IMG/VR virus record: IMGVR_UViG_3300032805_000003
Span: 24,939-88,938 of that record
Direction: 5' to 3' (one strand)
Source: a virus
DNA: 64,000 nucleotides
Shown: positions 7,247 to 14,493 of the stretch, piece after piece
How the letters are laid out: each line of letters begins with the position of its first letter
How positions within the stretch are numbered: the stretch's first letter is position 1
Notes under the pieces: model-generated
Told to the model about the DNA's origin: nothing
The model's input: only the letters and a program-made list of their open reading frames with translations
Database searches by the model: none
Translations under genes and position numbers: made by a program

Positions 7247-7618
7247 TCACACCTCCGGCTGATAGTCGCGGCAGGCGGGCCACCAGACCCGGACGTCTGT
7301 CGCTGCACCGTTAGTGACCCGCACCGGGCGGCCGGTGACCGGGCCCGGCAGATAGCACTTGCCGTAGACCCGGTCGTGGTGCCTGAGCAGCTGGCGGAAC
7401 TGGCAACTGCCGCACCGCAACCCGGGTGCTGTCCGGTCAGCAGCGGGTGCGGCGTCTGGGTGCAACGGCAGCGGGAACCCCAGCGGTGACGACAGCGGGT
7501 GCCGGCCGCTGGCGAGCAATTCCGCCTGCCGCCGGGTCCGGCGCTGGTCTGCTGACTCATGCTCGGCAGGTTCAGCGGGCAGCCCGGGGTCGACGTGGAA
7601 CAGTTCAATCTGGCTCAT
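7247..7618 (-). CDS. Small cysteine-rich zinc-binding phage protein
   Basis: The 123-residue protein has a disordered, charged first half. The compact C-terminal domain contains LRCGSCQFRQLLRHHDRVYG, KCYLPG, and GAATDVRVWWPACRDYQPEV. The CGSC...C...C pattern with the WWPAC ending recurs in actinophage early regions. A four-cysteine zinc site is likely, but the partner is unknown. It overlaps the preceding weak ORF by 14 bases and is followed after two bases by another zinc protein. Confidence 0.7.
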   Translation of the reverse strand: MSQIELFHVDPGLPAEPAEHESADQRRTRRQAELLASGRHPLSSPLGFPLPLHPDAAPAADRTAPGLRCGSCQFRQLLRHHDRVYGKCYLPGPVTGRPVRVTNGAATDVRVWWPACRDYQPEV

Positions 7619-7856
7619 CGCTTTCTCCGTGGTTCAGGTACGGCCCGATCCGGATAGGAGGCAGGCCGTCGATACGCGTGAGCTCGGCCGCCGACATGCC
7701 ATCGGGCGGCAGCGTCGGCGGCAGAGTGACGATCAGCGCGACGGCGGGACGGCTAGCGCCACCCCGGCGGCCGCGGCGAGCGCGCAGACGATCAAGCCAA
7801 CGGCCAGCCAGGCAAGTCCTCGTATGACGACCCGGGCGGTCTTGGCGGCGGCGCAT
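7605..7856 (-). CDS. Possible small protein, start uncertain
   Basis: This 83-codon frame ends with a plausible peptide (SAAELTRIDGLPPIRIGPYL). Its first half is antisense-like Arg-rich text overlapping the 42-residue membrane peptide gene at 7733-7861. A shorter reading from the ATG at 7697 would give 30 residues but lacks an obvious ribosome site. I keep it because the C-terminal text does not look random and it fills the space before the next gene, but it may not be translated. Confidence 0.35.
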   Translation of the reverse strand: MRRRQDRPGRHTRTCLAGRWLDRLRARRGRRGGASRPAVALIVTLPPTLPPDGMSAAELTRIDGLPPIRIGPYLNHGESDEPD

Positions 7857-7861
7857 CTCAC
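7733..7861 (-). CDS. 42-residue single-span membrane peptide
   Basis: This frame opens at a GTG (first base 7861) that overlaps the upstream stop as GTGA, the coupling used throughout this element. The peptide is MRCAAAKTARVVIRGLAWLA followed by a continuous hydrophobic stretch (VGLIVCALAAAAGVALAV) and a short PPSR tail. It is a basic N-terminus plus one transmembrane helix of about 22 residues. It is too short for most gene callers. The role is unknown; membrane micro-proteins of this type are common in phage early operons. Confidence 0.6.
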   Translation of the reverse strand: MRCAAAKTARVVIRGLAWLAVGLIVCALAAAAGVALAVPPSR

Positions 7862-8175
7862 TGCGCCTCCCGGCCGTGCGCGCCGGCCTTCAAGAACTGG
7901 CCGGTGACCGGATCCCGCGGCCGTTCAGCGGCGAGAGCCGCCAGATGCGGGTTGCGAGTGCTGCGCGCTTGCGCTGGCCGGTCAGCAGCCGGCCGGCTGA
8001 TCGGCGGCGCGGTCTTGTCGATGCTGGCCAGCAGCTGGCGCAGCGGGACCAGCTTGGGTTCCGGCGGCTTCCGGCGCGCGGGAGCGGTCCGCAGCCGGCC
8101 AGCGACCAGCCCGCCCGCCAGGACCAGGTTTTCGACGACCAGCCCGCCGGCGACGACGACACCGGCGGCGCTCAC
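7858..8175 (-). CDS. Hypothetical protein with hydrophobic N-terminus
   Basis: From the GTG at 8175 (GTGA overlap with the upstream stop) the product is 105 residues. The first 28 residues are Gly/Ala/Val/Leu-rich (AAGVVVAGGLVVENLVLAGG), possibly a weak membrane segment. A Pro/Arg-rich linker and a basic tail with RDPVTGQFLKAG follow. The longer upstream frame is Arg-rich shadow text and was rejected. No family is recognised. Confidence 0.6.
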   Translation of the reverse strand: MSAAGVVVAGGLVVENLVLAGGLVAGRLRTAPARRKPPEPKLVPLRQLLASIDKTAPPISRPAADRPAQARSTRNPHLAALAAERPRDPVTGQFLKAGAHGREAQ

Positions 8176-8441
8176 GCTGGCTCTCCCGCCTGGTCGCCAG
8201 AGCCGGCGACCTGGCCGGCTGCAGCGGTCTGGACGGCGGCGAGCTCGGCCGCCCGGCGGGCTAGCGCTCGTTCGAGGCACGCTGCAGCCTCGTCCGGGTT
8301 AGTGCTGGTGGCGGTCGGGCAGTAGTGGGTGCCGTCGCCGGGTGACACCATCTCGCCGGCGGGGCGCTCCAGCGCGCACAGCGAGCACGCAGCCGTCTCA
8401 GCTTCAGTCGTAGACAAGGTCACGGTCGTAGACATGATCAC
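8172..8441 (-). CDS. Small putative zinc protein, 89 residues
   Basis: I place the start at the GTG with first base 8441, overlapping the upstream stop as GTGA; an ATG at 8435 would remove two residues. The protein starts MIMSTTVTLSTTEAET, then shows CSLCALERPAGEMVSPGDGT followed by HYCPTA, and later a Cys in EAAACLERALARR. The CxxC...HxC pattern suggests one zinc site followed by a helix. No named family. Confidence 0.6.
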   Translation of the reverse strand: MIMSTTVTLSTTEAETAACSLCALERPAGEMVSPGDGTHYCPTATSTNPDEAAACLERALARRAAELAAVQTAAAGQVAGSGDQAGEPA

Positions 8442-8752
8442 GGTCGTTGGTTCCTTTCTGGTTCGTTCACAAGCGGGTAGCGGGTGAGCATGCAGAAGGC
8501 GATCGCCAGCTGGTCTTCCTGATCGGGAGTCAAGACGTCGCCGTCGACTGGCCGGCCCGGATGCTGCGCCGGCGTTGGCGGCAGCGATGTCATCGGCGGC
8601 TTGGACGCCGGCGGCGGCGCGGGTGGAAGGCGACGGCCGTGGACCGCGTTGACTGCCCGGGTCGCCAGGATCGCGACGCAAACCAGGCCGCCGAGGATCA
8701 GGTAAGCGATCACACAGCCGACCGAATAGTCGTACGGGGTGACGGTGTTCAT
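8438..8752 (-). CDS. Single-pass membrane protein with Pro-rich tail
   Basis: The 104-residue product begins MNTVTPYDYSVGCVIAYLIL. It has one transmembrane helix at about residues 10-31 (GCVIAYLILGGLVCVAILAT), then an Arg/Pro-rich linker (RRLPPAPPPASKPP) and a short helical C-terminus (DQEDQLAIAFCMLTRYP). A membrane-tethered accessory role is likely. It overlaps the HNH gene by four bases. Confidence 0.62.
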   Translation of the reverse strand: MNTVTPYDYSVGCVIAYLILGGLVCVAILATRAVNAVHGRRLPPAPPPASKPPMTSLPPTPAQHPGRPVDGDVLTPDQEDQLAIAFCMLTRYPLVNEPERNQRP

Positions 8753-9309
8753 GCGACCTCAGCCCCTTCAGGCGGGCTGAACGTGTACCGGCCGTCAGCC
8801 GTCAGCCATCGCCCGGGCCGGCCGGTGCCATAAGGCTTGACCGCGACCAGCAATGGTTTCTGGCCGGAGTCGAGCAAGAACCCCCGGTCTTTCATCCGTT
8901 TCTCTTCGCGGGTGGCCGCGCCATGGCAGCCGGTGTACGGGTCGCCGCACAACAGGGCCGCGTTCTGGATCGTGTTCCGGGTGCGAGATCCGCCCATTCC
9001 CCGGTTGCACCGGTGATGAACCTGCCCGCCGTACAGGCCGAGCCAGCGGCCGCAGCATTCACAGCGGGCCTCAAGCGGGTCACCGTCGCCGGCGCGGGTC
9101 CGGACCGCCAGCCGGATCTCCGGGGTGAACCCGGTTTCCCGGCGCCGGGGACGTCGCTGGCCGGCCGGGACGGTGACCTTAGCGGGAACCAGCGGTGACC
9201 CGAACCCGCGCCATGGCGGTGCTGTCCCGCGCGCGAGCCCGGTCTTCCTGGCCGGGCCTTCGCCGCGGGGCATCGGCTTGGTGCGCTGCGGCAGGCCGGA
9301 GCGTTTCAC
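8749..9309 (-). CDS. HNH endonuclease
   Basis: The 186-residue protein has a basic N-terminal 70 residues followed by an HNH fold: CECCGRWLGLYGGQVHHRCN, GGSRTRNTIQNAALLCGD, and GCHGAATREEKR. The HH pair, the central N and the later H within CxxC...C...C spacing match a zinc-stabilised HNH nuclease. In phages such enzymes nick or cut DNA during packaging or recombination, or act as homing nucleases. Lying among replication genes, far from the terminase, a recombination or repair role with the neighbouring exonuclease and helicase is more likely than packaging. Confidence 0.82.
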   Translation of the reverse strand: MKRSGLPQRTKPMPRGEGPARKTGLARGTAPPWRGFGSPLVPAKVTVPAGQRRPRRRETGFTPEIRLAVRTRAGDGDPLEARCECCGRWLGLYGGQVHHRCNRGMGGSRTRNTIQNAALLCGDPYTGCHGAATREEKRMKDRGFLLDSGQKPLLVAVKPYGTGRPGRWLTADGRYTFSPPEGAEVA

Positions 9310-9968
9310 CGGCCGGCCCCGTACGGCTTGATCAGATCCCAGATGTCGCGGACCTGGCGGGCGTCGGACAGGGCTTCATGGATCTGGTAGGCGCTCAAGT
9401 CCAGCCCGAGCGCGGTCGTGATCTCGCTCAGGCTGGTCGACTCGGGCAACGGCGGCCCGGTCTTGAGCAGGCCGAGGCCGTGCGGGTCGTCCCACGGGAC
9501 AGTGTCCGGCAGCTGGCCGGCCAGGTGCCGCTGGCCGGCCAGCCATCCCAGGTACAGGCTGCCGATGTCAACCAGCCGGTAATCCCACGCCGGTGCCTGA
9601 CCGTTGGCTCGCAGGAATTTGTCCAGGAACCCGGCGTCGAACGCCGGATTCTTGGCGACGAACGCCGCGTCCGCGGTCAGCGCAGCGAACGTCCGGGCTG
9701 TTTCGCGCGGGTCAGCCCACGTACAGCCTTTGGTGCGCTGGTAGTACCGGCCGATCCGCAGCGCGGTCGTCTGCGCGTGCTCCATCGACGGAGGTTCGAC
9801 CAGCCACCAGTATTCGCCGTCCAGGTAGGCACGGGCTTCTGGACAGTCCGGGCGGATAGTCGCCCACGGTTCGCGGACGATCAGGCCGATCTCCCACAGA
9901 TGCCCGGTCAACGGCGAGTCCGTAGTGGTCTCGACGTCGACGAAGCACACTCGCTCGGGCAGTTTCAT
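9306..9968 (-). CDS. DnaQ-like DEDDh 3'-5' exonuclease
   Basis: The 220-residue protein carries the three exonuclease motifs: CFVDVETTTDSP (Exo I, D11 and E13), FVAKNPAFDAGFLDKF (Exo II) and HEALSDARQVRDIW (Exo III with His and Asp). These match DEDDh-type proofreading or RNase-T-like nucleases acting on single-stranded 3' ends. It is coupled by a four-base overlap to the UvrD-like helicase, suggesting joint end-processing during recombination or replication. Confidence 0.87.
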   Translation of the reverse strand: MKLPERVCFVDVETTTDSPLTGHLWEIGLIVREPWATIRPDCPEARAYLDGEYWWLVEPPSMEHAQTTALRIGRYYQRTKGCTWADPRETARTFAALTADAAFVAKNPAFDAGFLDKFLRANGQAPAWDYRLVDIGSLYLGWLAGQRHLAGQLPDTVPWDDPHGLGLLKTGPPLPESTSLSEITTALGLDLSAYQIHEALSDARQVRDIWDLIKPYGAGR

Positions 9969-11659
9969 GCGCTCATCACCGCCAGCTCGTTCACCAGGTC
10001 AGCCAGCTGACGGCCATGGCCGGCGGCGGCAAGGTCGAACAACGCGCCCTGCGGCCCGGCCTCAGCGACGGTCTCTGTGGCGGGCCCGGGCACCGGGGCG
10101 GTCTCGGGCTCGGGATCCGGGTCGTCGTCCGGGTCGTCGTCCGGGTCGCCGGCGAGAGCGTCCAGGAACCGGGCGACCCACGCCAGCCCGGCCGGGTCCA
10201 GGACGTACTGGGCGCGGGTGACCGCGACGTAGGCGAGCATCGCGTCAGTGCGCGGGATCTTCGGCTCGCTGCCGTCGCGGGACTTCGGCTCGCGGAAGTC
10301 GTCAGCGATGACGACGTTCCGCCATTCCCGGCCCTTGGCCTTGTGGGCGGTCGAGACGATGACGTCTGCTTTGCGCTCGTCGCTGGTGACCCGGTTCAGG
10401 ATCGCCAGCAGCCCGTCCGTGCCGTGCGAGTCGACCAGGTCAGCGAACACCTTCAGGTCCTGGCCTTCGGGGTCGTTCTCGACGTAGTCCTGGAACTGGC
10501 CCCAGGTCGTGAACCCCATCAGTTCCGGGTGTTCTACCGGCCGGCCCGCCTTCAGGTCCTCGGCGGCGCGGGTGAGGGCGATCAGTTCGCCGACACCGCC
10601 GGCCATCGCGACTTTCAGGCCCTTGTCCAGCAGGCCGATCGCCTGCTTGATCACTTCCGCGTTGGTCCGGCACAAGATCGCGTCCGGCTGGCCGAGGGCG
10701 ACTTCACCGACCCGGTCCTGGATCTTGTCCCAGCCGCGGAGCGGCTTGGTGACGCCCAGGATCGTCAGCCACTGGTTGCCGACTTCGGCGATCGCCGGCC
10801 CGAACCGGAACGACTGGGTCAGCGACAAGACGGTGACCCCGGACTGCTGGCTGAAGTCGCGCATCGCGTCGGTCGCGCCGCGCCAGCCGTAGATCGCCTG
10901 GTTCTGGTCACCGACCATGATCAGCTGGGTGCCGTACCGGGCCTGCTCGCACACCATCGCGGCGACGCAAGGGTTCGAGTCCTGCGCCTCGTCCAGCATG
11001 ATCACGTCGCCGGGCAGGTGCGGGTGGGTCAGCGCGTACGCCTTCAGGTAGTGATCATGGGTGACCGGGAACCGGCCGTGCGGGTGATGCGGGCTCCCGC
11101 TGCCCAAGATCGCTTCAGGCTGGGTGATGTCGTTGTCCCACGCCTTCTGGGCGATCGGCGGGACGATCTTCCGCAGCGCGGCGATCTCGGCCGGGTCCGA
11201 CAGGGACTTGATGTCGGACGGGACATGCCAGCCGGTGATCTTCTCGTCAGCCGAGTAGCAGAACTTGGCGATCGTCTGCCGGACCACCGAGGCCAGCTGG
11301 CCGGGGGCCAGGACCCGGTCGGCGGTCAGGCGGGCCGGGCCGAGGATCCCCAGCACTCTCGCCAGCTGGAGGCCGGTCATCCGGCCGCCGCCGATCCGCT
11401 TGGCCATGTCGATCATCGGCCGGTACGCCAGCCCGTGGCTGGTGACGCACCTGGCGTTGACCGGGAACGACCGGGCGGCGTCGTCTTTCGCGGACCGGTT
11501 GTAGGCGATGTACAGCACCTTGATGCGCGGGTTGGCGCTGGCCAGCAGCCTGAGTGTCGACGTCTTGCCGGTGCCGGCGTACGCGCCGATCACCAGGTTC
11601 TTGCGCGCCAGGTAGGCGTCGATGATCGCCTGCTGTTCCGGGGTGGGGGTGAAGGTCAC
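9965..11659 (-). CDS. UvrD/Rep-family superfamily 1 DNA helicase
   Basis: The 564-residue protein has the SF1A motif order. A Q-motif region TPEQQAIID leads into Walker A GAYAGTGKTST (about residues 25-35). Motif II MLDEAQDSNP is near residue 221, motif III GDQNQAIYGWRG near 248, motif IV SLTQSFRFG near 281, STAHKAKGREW in the C-terminal half, and motif VI LAYVAVTRAQ near 480. It should unwind DNA with 3'-5' polarity. Start is GTG at 11659 with GGAGA upstream. It is directly preceded by the strongest copy of the element-specific leftward promoter. A 575-codon rightward frame across it is a shadow. Confidence 0.92.
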   Translation of the reverse strand: MTFTPTPEQQAIIDAYLARKNLVIGAYAGTGKTSTLRLLASANPRIKVLYIAYNRSAKDDAARSFPVNARCVTSHGLAYRPMIDMAKRIGGGRMTGLQLARVLGILGPARLTADRVLAPGQLASVVRQTIAKFCYSADEKITGWHVPSDIKSLSDPAEIAALRKIVPPIAQKAWDNDITQPEAILGSGSPHHPHGRFPVTHDHYLKAYALTHPHLPGDVIMLDEAQDSNPCVAAMVCEQARYGTQLIMVGDQNQAIYGWRGATDAMRDFSQQSGVTVLSLTQSFRFGPAIAEVGNQWLTILGVTKPLRGWDKIQDRVGEVALGQPDAILCRTNAEVIKQAIGLLDKGLKVAMAGGVGELIALTRAAEDLKAGRPVEHPELMGFTTWGQFQDYVENDPEGQDLKVFADLVDSHGTDGLLAILNRVTSDERKADVIVSTAHKAKGREWRNVVIADDFREPKSRDGSEPKIPRTDAMLAYVAVTRAQYVLDPAGLAWVARFLDALAGDPDDDPDDDPDPEPETAPVPGPATETVAEAGPQGALFDLAAAGHGRQLADLVNELAVMSA

Positions 11660-11730
11660 GGGTATCGTCTCCCTGTAGGTTTATCTAGGTTATGTAGTCA
11701 AACCTACAGTCGGTCACGAAACCTCGTCAA
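11660..11730 (-). promoter_or_regulatory. Leftward promoter with paired GTAG-CTAC operators, UvrD operon
   Basis: Read leftward, TTGACG (11730-11725), an 18-base spacer and TAGGTT (11706-11701) form a near-consensus promoter. The -10 is covered by the palindrome GTAG-N6-CTAC (11694-11707). A second copy in opposite orientation gives a 10-base inverted repeat, CTGTAGGTTT (11673-11682) and AAACCTACAG (11700-11709), spanning the expected transcription start. Two palindromes on one promoter suggest tight repression by a dimeric protein. Confidence 0.72.
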
Positions 11731-12052
11731 CAGGTTTCGCTGATGTTTCCGCGTCGTCGTGCGGCGCGTCGTCGTGATCGGGGTCCGGCGATGTTCCGTC
11801 GTCGTCGGTGAACCGGTCCGGCGGAACCGATCCCAGGTCCGCGTGCGGGTCGACGAGCTCGCCGTCCTCCGTCAGTTCGCCGCGCCGGATCGCCTCATCC
11901 AGCGACAGCCACGCCTTCGGCCCGGGCCGGTACGAAAACCGGCCAGACGGCTCGTAGCGGGTCACCACAGCGACTTGCTCGCGTTCCCCGCTGCGCCGGC
12001 TGGCGACCTTCCCGTCGTTCTCCTCCAGCTCGGCCTGATACTGGGCCCGCAC
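11714..12052 (-). CDS. C-terminal part of a frame-interrupted conserved protein
   Basis: The 112-codon frame (GTG at 12052) encodes RAQYQAELEENDGKVASRRS, EPSGRFSYRPGPKAWLSLDE and an acidic tail. In the same frame, coding-like text extends upstream (LAARFPHLVGTRIKPGV) to about 12106, where a TGA ends it. This text has the character of the second half of a single-chain actinophage protein whose first half lies in another frame at 11962-12432. Either one gene is broken by a one-base change near 12100, or the halves are separately translated. Its end lies under the promoter for the UvrD gene. Confidence 0.55.
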   Translation of the reverse strand: MRAQYQAELEENDGKVASRRSGEREQVAVVTRYEPSGRFSYRPGPKAWLSLDEAIRRGELTEDGELVDPHADLGSVPPDRFTDDDGTSPDPDHDDAPHDDAETSAKPVDEVS

Positions 12053-12432
12053 ACCGGGCTTGATCCGGGTGCCGACCAGATGCGGGAACCGGGCCGCGAG
12101 TCCCGGTCAGCACCGGGCAGCAGATAGTCCTCCAGGTCGCCGGAATCGTTCCCGGCGGCGATCGCCAGAAGCGAGTCCTCGTCGACCGTGAACGTCGTCG
12201 TGCCCTTGTGAATCGAGATCGTCCCGATCTCAGTCCCGTCCGGCAAGATGACAGCCAGAGTCTTGTCCGCCTTCCGCCGCGCCGCGGCGAACACGATCTG
12301 CGCAGCCGCGCGAGCGCCTTCTTTCGCCCGTTCTGCCTGATCGGCCTGCCCGGTCTTGATCGCGACCCGCAGCGCGTGCCGCTGCAACACTGCCGGAGTC
12401 GGCGGCGTGACAGTCTCGTCCTGGCCGCTCAT
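11962..12432 (-). CDS. N-terminal part of a frame-interrupted conserved protein
   Basis: The frame begins MSGQDETVTPPTPAVLQRHA, with a long helix (QAERAKEGARAAAQIVFAAA) and the compact beta signature LAVILPDGTEIGTISIHKGT, VDEDSLLAIAAG, DLEDYLLPGADRD. After about codon 110 the text turns into low-complexity Ser/Pro/Arg residues, while the natural continuation appears in the -1 frame. This architecture (helix, DGTxIxTISxxKG, then RP..Q..LE, then TGRFxYRP) matches a conserved actinophage early protein of unknown function. It overlaps the erf stop by four bases, so it is the second gene after it. Confidence 0.6.
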   Translation of the reverse strand: MSGQDETVTPPTPAVLQRHALRVAIKTGQADQAERAKEGARAAAQIVFAAARRKADKTLAVILPDGTEIGTISIHKGTTTFTVDEDSLLAIAAGNDSGDLEDYLLPGADRDSRPGSRIWSAPGSSPVCGPSIRPSWRRTTGRSPAGAAGNASKSLW

Positions 12433-13520
12433 GACTGCTGCGCCTTCGCCTGCTTGGCGGCGGCCGCCAGCTGTTCCCGCCGCTTGGCGATGTCACCGAA
12501 CAGCGCGTTGGCGGTCTGCGGGGTGATGTCTTTGCTGGCGATCGCCTGACCGATCTCGCGCTGTAGCTTCCGGACCGCGGCCTCGTCCGGGGCGTCCCAC
12601 AGCTTCGCGGTGAACTCCTTCAGCCATTCCGGGTTCTCGCCCGGGCCGGCCACCGGTTCCGCAGGCTGGCTGTCGCTGGCCGGCCCGGGCATCTGGGGCT
12701 CGGCGCCGGGGTCGCCGGTTTCAGCCTGCGCAGTCTGCGCTTGCGCCTTCAGGCTGTTCACCCGCGCTGTGATCGCGTTCGACAGCACGTCAGCCCGCGC
12801 CTCGTCGATCTGGCCGTCTTTCAGCTGCTGGCCGATCTCCCGCCAGACTGCGGTAGCGTCGTCACGGCCGGTGATCTCGTCGATCTTCGGCCTCCACGGG
12901 TCTTCCGGATCCAGCGGCCTGTGCTGCGGCGCGGGCCGTTCAGCTTGCGATGACTGCTGCTGGCGACGCGGCCGGTTCCCCGGCGCCGGGGCCGCTTGAT
13001 CGAACGACTCGCCGCGGCGGGACTGGCGGCGCGAAGAATGGTCCTGGCGCTCGGTCCCGGCACCGTCCAGGTCCTCTTCGGCGACGATCCCGGTGACCGC
13101 GCAGAAGCAGTACCGCTTGGCGTAGGTGATCGCCCCGCCCAGCTTCTGCAGATCACCGCCCGACAGGGGGAAGAAGCCGCGTTCGCTTTCGCCGGACGGG
13201 CCGTGCTTGAGCTTGTACCGGAGACCGAACTGGCCTTTGCGCATCGTCGGCTTGGCGATGTACGCCAGCCCGTGCCGGCCCAGCAGCGGAAGCCCGGCGC
13301 GGTGGACGGCGGCCAGGTCGGCGTAGCTGTAGCTGAAGCCTTGCTTGCCGTCTTTGCCGGGGATCGTCGCGTCTTTGTTCTTGTGGACTTCCGGCAGTTC
13401 CATCTGGAACGCCGCGAGGGCGTCGGCCAGGGTGTCGTGCTTGACGGCGGTCATCGCTGGCCGCGCCGGCGATGATTGCTCGGCGGCGGCGGTCTTGCTG
13501 CCGTTGGTGGTGGTGCTCAT
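12429..13520 (-). CDS. ERF-family single-strand annealing recombinase
   Basis: The 363-residue protein has an ERF core at about residues 30-160: LADALAAFQMELPEVHKNKD, FSYSYADLAAVHRAGLPLLG, HGLAYIAK, a short GPSGESERGFFPL loop, then LQKLGGAITYAKRYCFCAVT followed by GIVAEEDLDG. This matches Erf/Sak-type recombinases that anneal complementary single strands for phage recombination. The C-terminal half is Gln/Pro-rich linker plus a helical domain with two KxLQxEIGQAI-like repeats (REIGQQLKDGQI, REIGQAIASKDI). A strong AGGAAGGGAG ribosome site precedes the ATG. Gene order ERF, helicase, exonuclease is typical of a phage recombination module. Confidence 0.85.
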   Translation of the reverse strand: MSTTTNGSKTAAAEQSSPARPAMTAVKHDTLADALAAFQMELPEVHKNKDATIPGKDGKQGFSYSYADLAAVHRAGLPLLGRHGLAYIAKPTMRKGQFGLRYKLKHGPSGESERGFFPLSGGDLQKLGGAITYAKRYCFCAVTGIVAEEDLDGAGTERQDHSSRRQSRRGESFDQAAPAPGNRPRRQQQSSQAERPAPQHRPLDPEDPWRPKIDEITGRDDATAVWREIGQQLKDGQIDEARADVLSNAITARVNSLKAQAQTAQAETGDPGAEPQMPGPASDSQPAEPVAGPGENPEWLKEFTAKLWDAPDEAAVRKLQREIGQAIASKDITPQTANALFGDIAKRREQLAAAAKQAKAQQS

Positions 13521-13578
13521 GGTGAGCGCGCTCCCTTCCTGTAATCTGTGCCGGACGAGAAGTTGCGCTCCCGTCCGG

Positions 13579-13611
13579 CGTCCCCGGCCGACCTGACCCC
13601 GGCCGGGGACG
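13579..13611 (-). terminator. Strong hairpin between XRE gene and ERF operon
   Basis: A perfect 12-base stem, CGTCCCCGGCCG (13579-13590) and CGGCCGGGGACG (13600-13611), closes a nine-base loop. A second inverted repeat, GCCGGACG and CGTCCGGC (13550-13557 and 13572-13579), lies next to it. No T-run follows on the leftward strand; TTGTGTTAT follows on the rightward strand. It probably limits readthrough from the repressor gene into the recombination operon. Confidence 0.55.
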
Positions 13612-13616
13612 TTGTG

Positions 13617-13865
13617 TTATCCGGTGCTGGTTTCCAGCAGGTCGTCGGTCTGGACGTCAAGCGCTTGCGCTAGCGCCAGCAAGCTGGCGGGCGCTGGCCG
13701 GATCCGGCCGCGTTCATAGCGGGAAATCTGGCCAGCTGTGACTGGCCGGCCGTCCTCGGCTTCAGCGCACAAGGCCGACAACTGCCGCAGCGTGAGACCG
13801 CGGCGAAGCCGGGCAGCCTTGATCGCCCGGCCGCTGACCTTTAGTTGATCTTGAGTTGCGGGCAC
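13617..13865 (-). CDS. XRE-family HTH regulator, repressor candidate
   Basis: The 82-residue protein is little more than one Cro/C1-type HTH: SGRAIKAARLRRGLTLRQLS, ALCAEAEDGRPVTAGQISRY, ERGRIRPAPASLLALAQAL. The pattern of LxxxR...T...L......S..E.G...P....L..LA..L is clear. The GTG start lies six bases after a TAGTTT -10 candidate (13877-13872) with TTGCTT 17 bases further up, so the mRNA may be leaderless. GATAGC lies within the spacer. It diverges from the HTH gene at 14013, forming a cI/cro-like arrangement. Confidence 0.75.
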   Translation of the reverse strand: MPATQDQLKVSGRAIKAARLRRGLTLRQLSALCAEAEDGRPVTAGQISRYERGRIRPAPASLLALAQALDVQTDDLLETSTG

Positions 13866-14012
13866 GACAGCAAACTACCGCTGGATAGCACAGAAAGCAA
13901 CAGATTAAAACAGCTATCAGATAGCGTTCGTTGCTTTTTGTTGCTGGCCTGCGCTGAATGCGGCTATCCTGCGTCCGGAACGGGGTTCAGCAGACGGCAA
14001 AGGGCAGGGAAC
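13866..14012. promoter_or_regulatory. Divergent switch region with GCTATC/GATAGC operators
   Basis: This low-GC gap holds GATAGC (13884-13889), the 13-base palindrome GCTATCAGATAGC (13913-13925) and GCTATC (13963-13968). Leftward promoter: TTGCTT (13900-13895), 17 bases, TAGTTT (13877-13872). Rightward promoter: TTGCTG (13941-13946), 18 bases, TATCCT (13965-13970). One box lies in each promoter and one between them, the usual geometry of a bistable phage switch. A repeated AGCAAC/GTTGCT pair also flanks the central box. Confidence 0.68.
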
Positions 14013-14450
14013 ATGCCAGAGCAGACCCGGCAACGGGCCAGGCTCAATGCGCTGATGGAAGACCGGCGCCTTGAGTTGCGCATGCGCTGGCGCGACGTCG
14101 CCACCAGCGCAGGCATCACCTACGAAACTCTCCGGGCTGTGCGCCGCGGCGGCCAGGAGATCCGGGACCTGACCAAGCGAGCCATCGAAGACGGCTTGCT
14201 GTGGGAACGCGGCTCAGTCGACACCATCCTCAAGGGCGGCGACCCGGTTCCGCTCGCCCCCAGCGCCGTGTCCCGCAGCCAGCGTTACGATGACCCGCGC
14301 CTGCAAGAAGTCTCGGATGCTGTCGCTGACATGGATCTTGACCCGGAGCTCAAAGCCGGCATGGTCGCGTTCGCGATCGGCTTTTTCCGCCAGCAAGACA
14401 CAGCCGCCAGCGCGGACGGCCGCCGGACTCGCGCTGGCCGGCCTGCCTGA
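14013..14450 (+). CDS. HTH DNA-binding protein opposite the XRE regulator
   Basis: I start at the ATG at 14013 with an AGGGCAGGGAA ribosome site; the longer frame crosses the promoter region. The 145-residue product has a helical HTH domain: RARLNALMEDRRLELRMRWR, DVATSAGITYETLRAVRRGG, KRAIEDGLLWERGSVDTILK. It then has a linker and a second helical segment (PELKAGMVAFAIGFFRQQD). This pattern is common in actinomycete phages and mobile elements as a regulator. Its position makes it the second partner of the XRE switch. Confidence 0.75.
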   Translation: MPEQTRQRARLNALMEDRRLELRMRWRDVATSAGITYETLRAVRRGGQEIRDLTKRAIEDGLLWERGSVDTILKGGDPVPLAPSAVSRSQRYDDPRLQEVSDAVADMDLDPELKAGMVAFAIGFFRQQDTAASADGRRTRAGRPA

Positions 14451-14493
14451 AAATCATGTCGCAGCGCGTAACCCGCTGTAGCATCCCGGTGCT

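Noticed and set aside
7605-7856. Confident 83-residue gene
   Set aside because: Its first half is antisense-like and overlaps a better supported membrane peptide gene; only the C-terminal part looks coding, so it is listed at low confidence only.
10016-11743. 575-codon rightward open frame
   Set aside because: It lies exactly antisense to the UvrD-family helicase, whose motifs are intact. The rightward text is Asp/Arg/Val-rich GC-shadow sequence without domains.
12060-12110. Programmed -1 frameshift like the tail chaperone site
   Set aside because: No X-XXY-YYZ heptamer is present in the required phase, so I treat the break as a mutation, assembly error or split gene.
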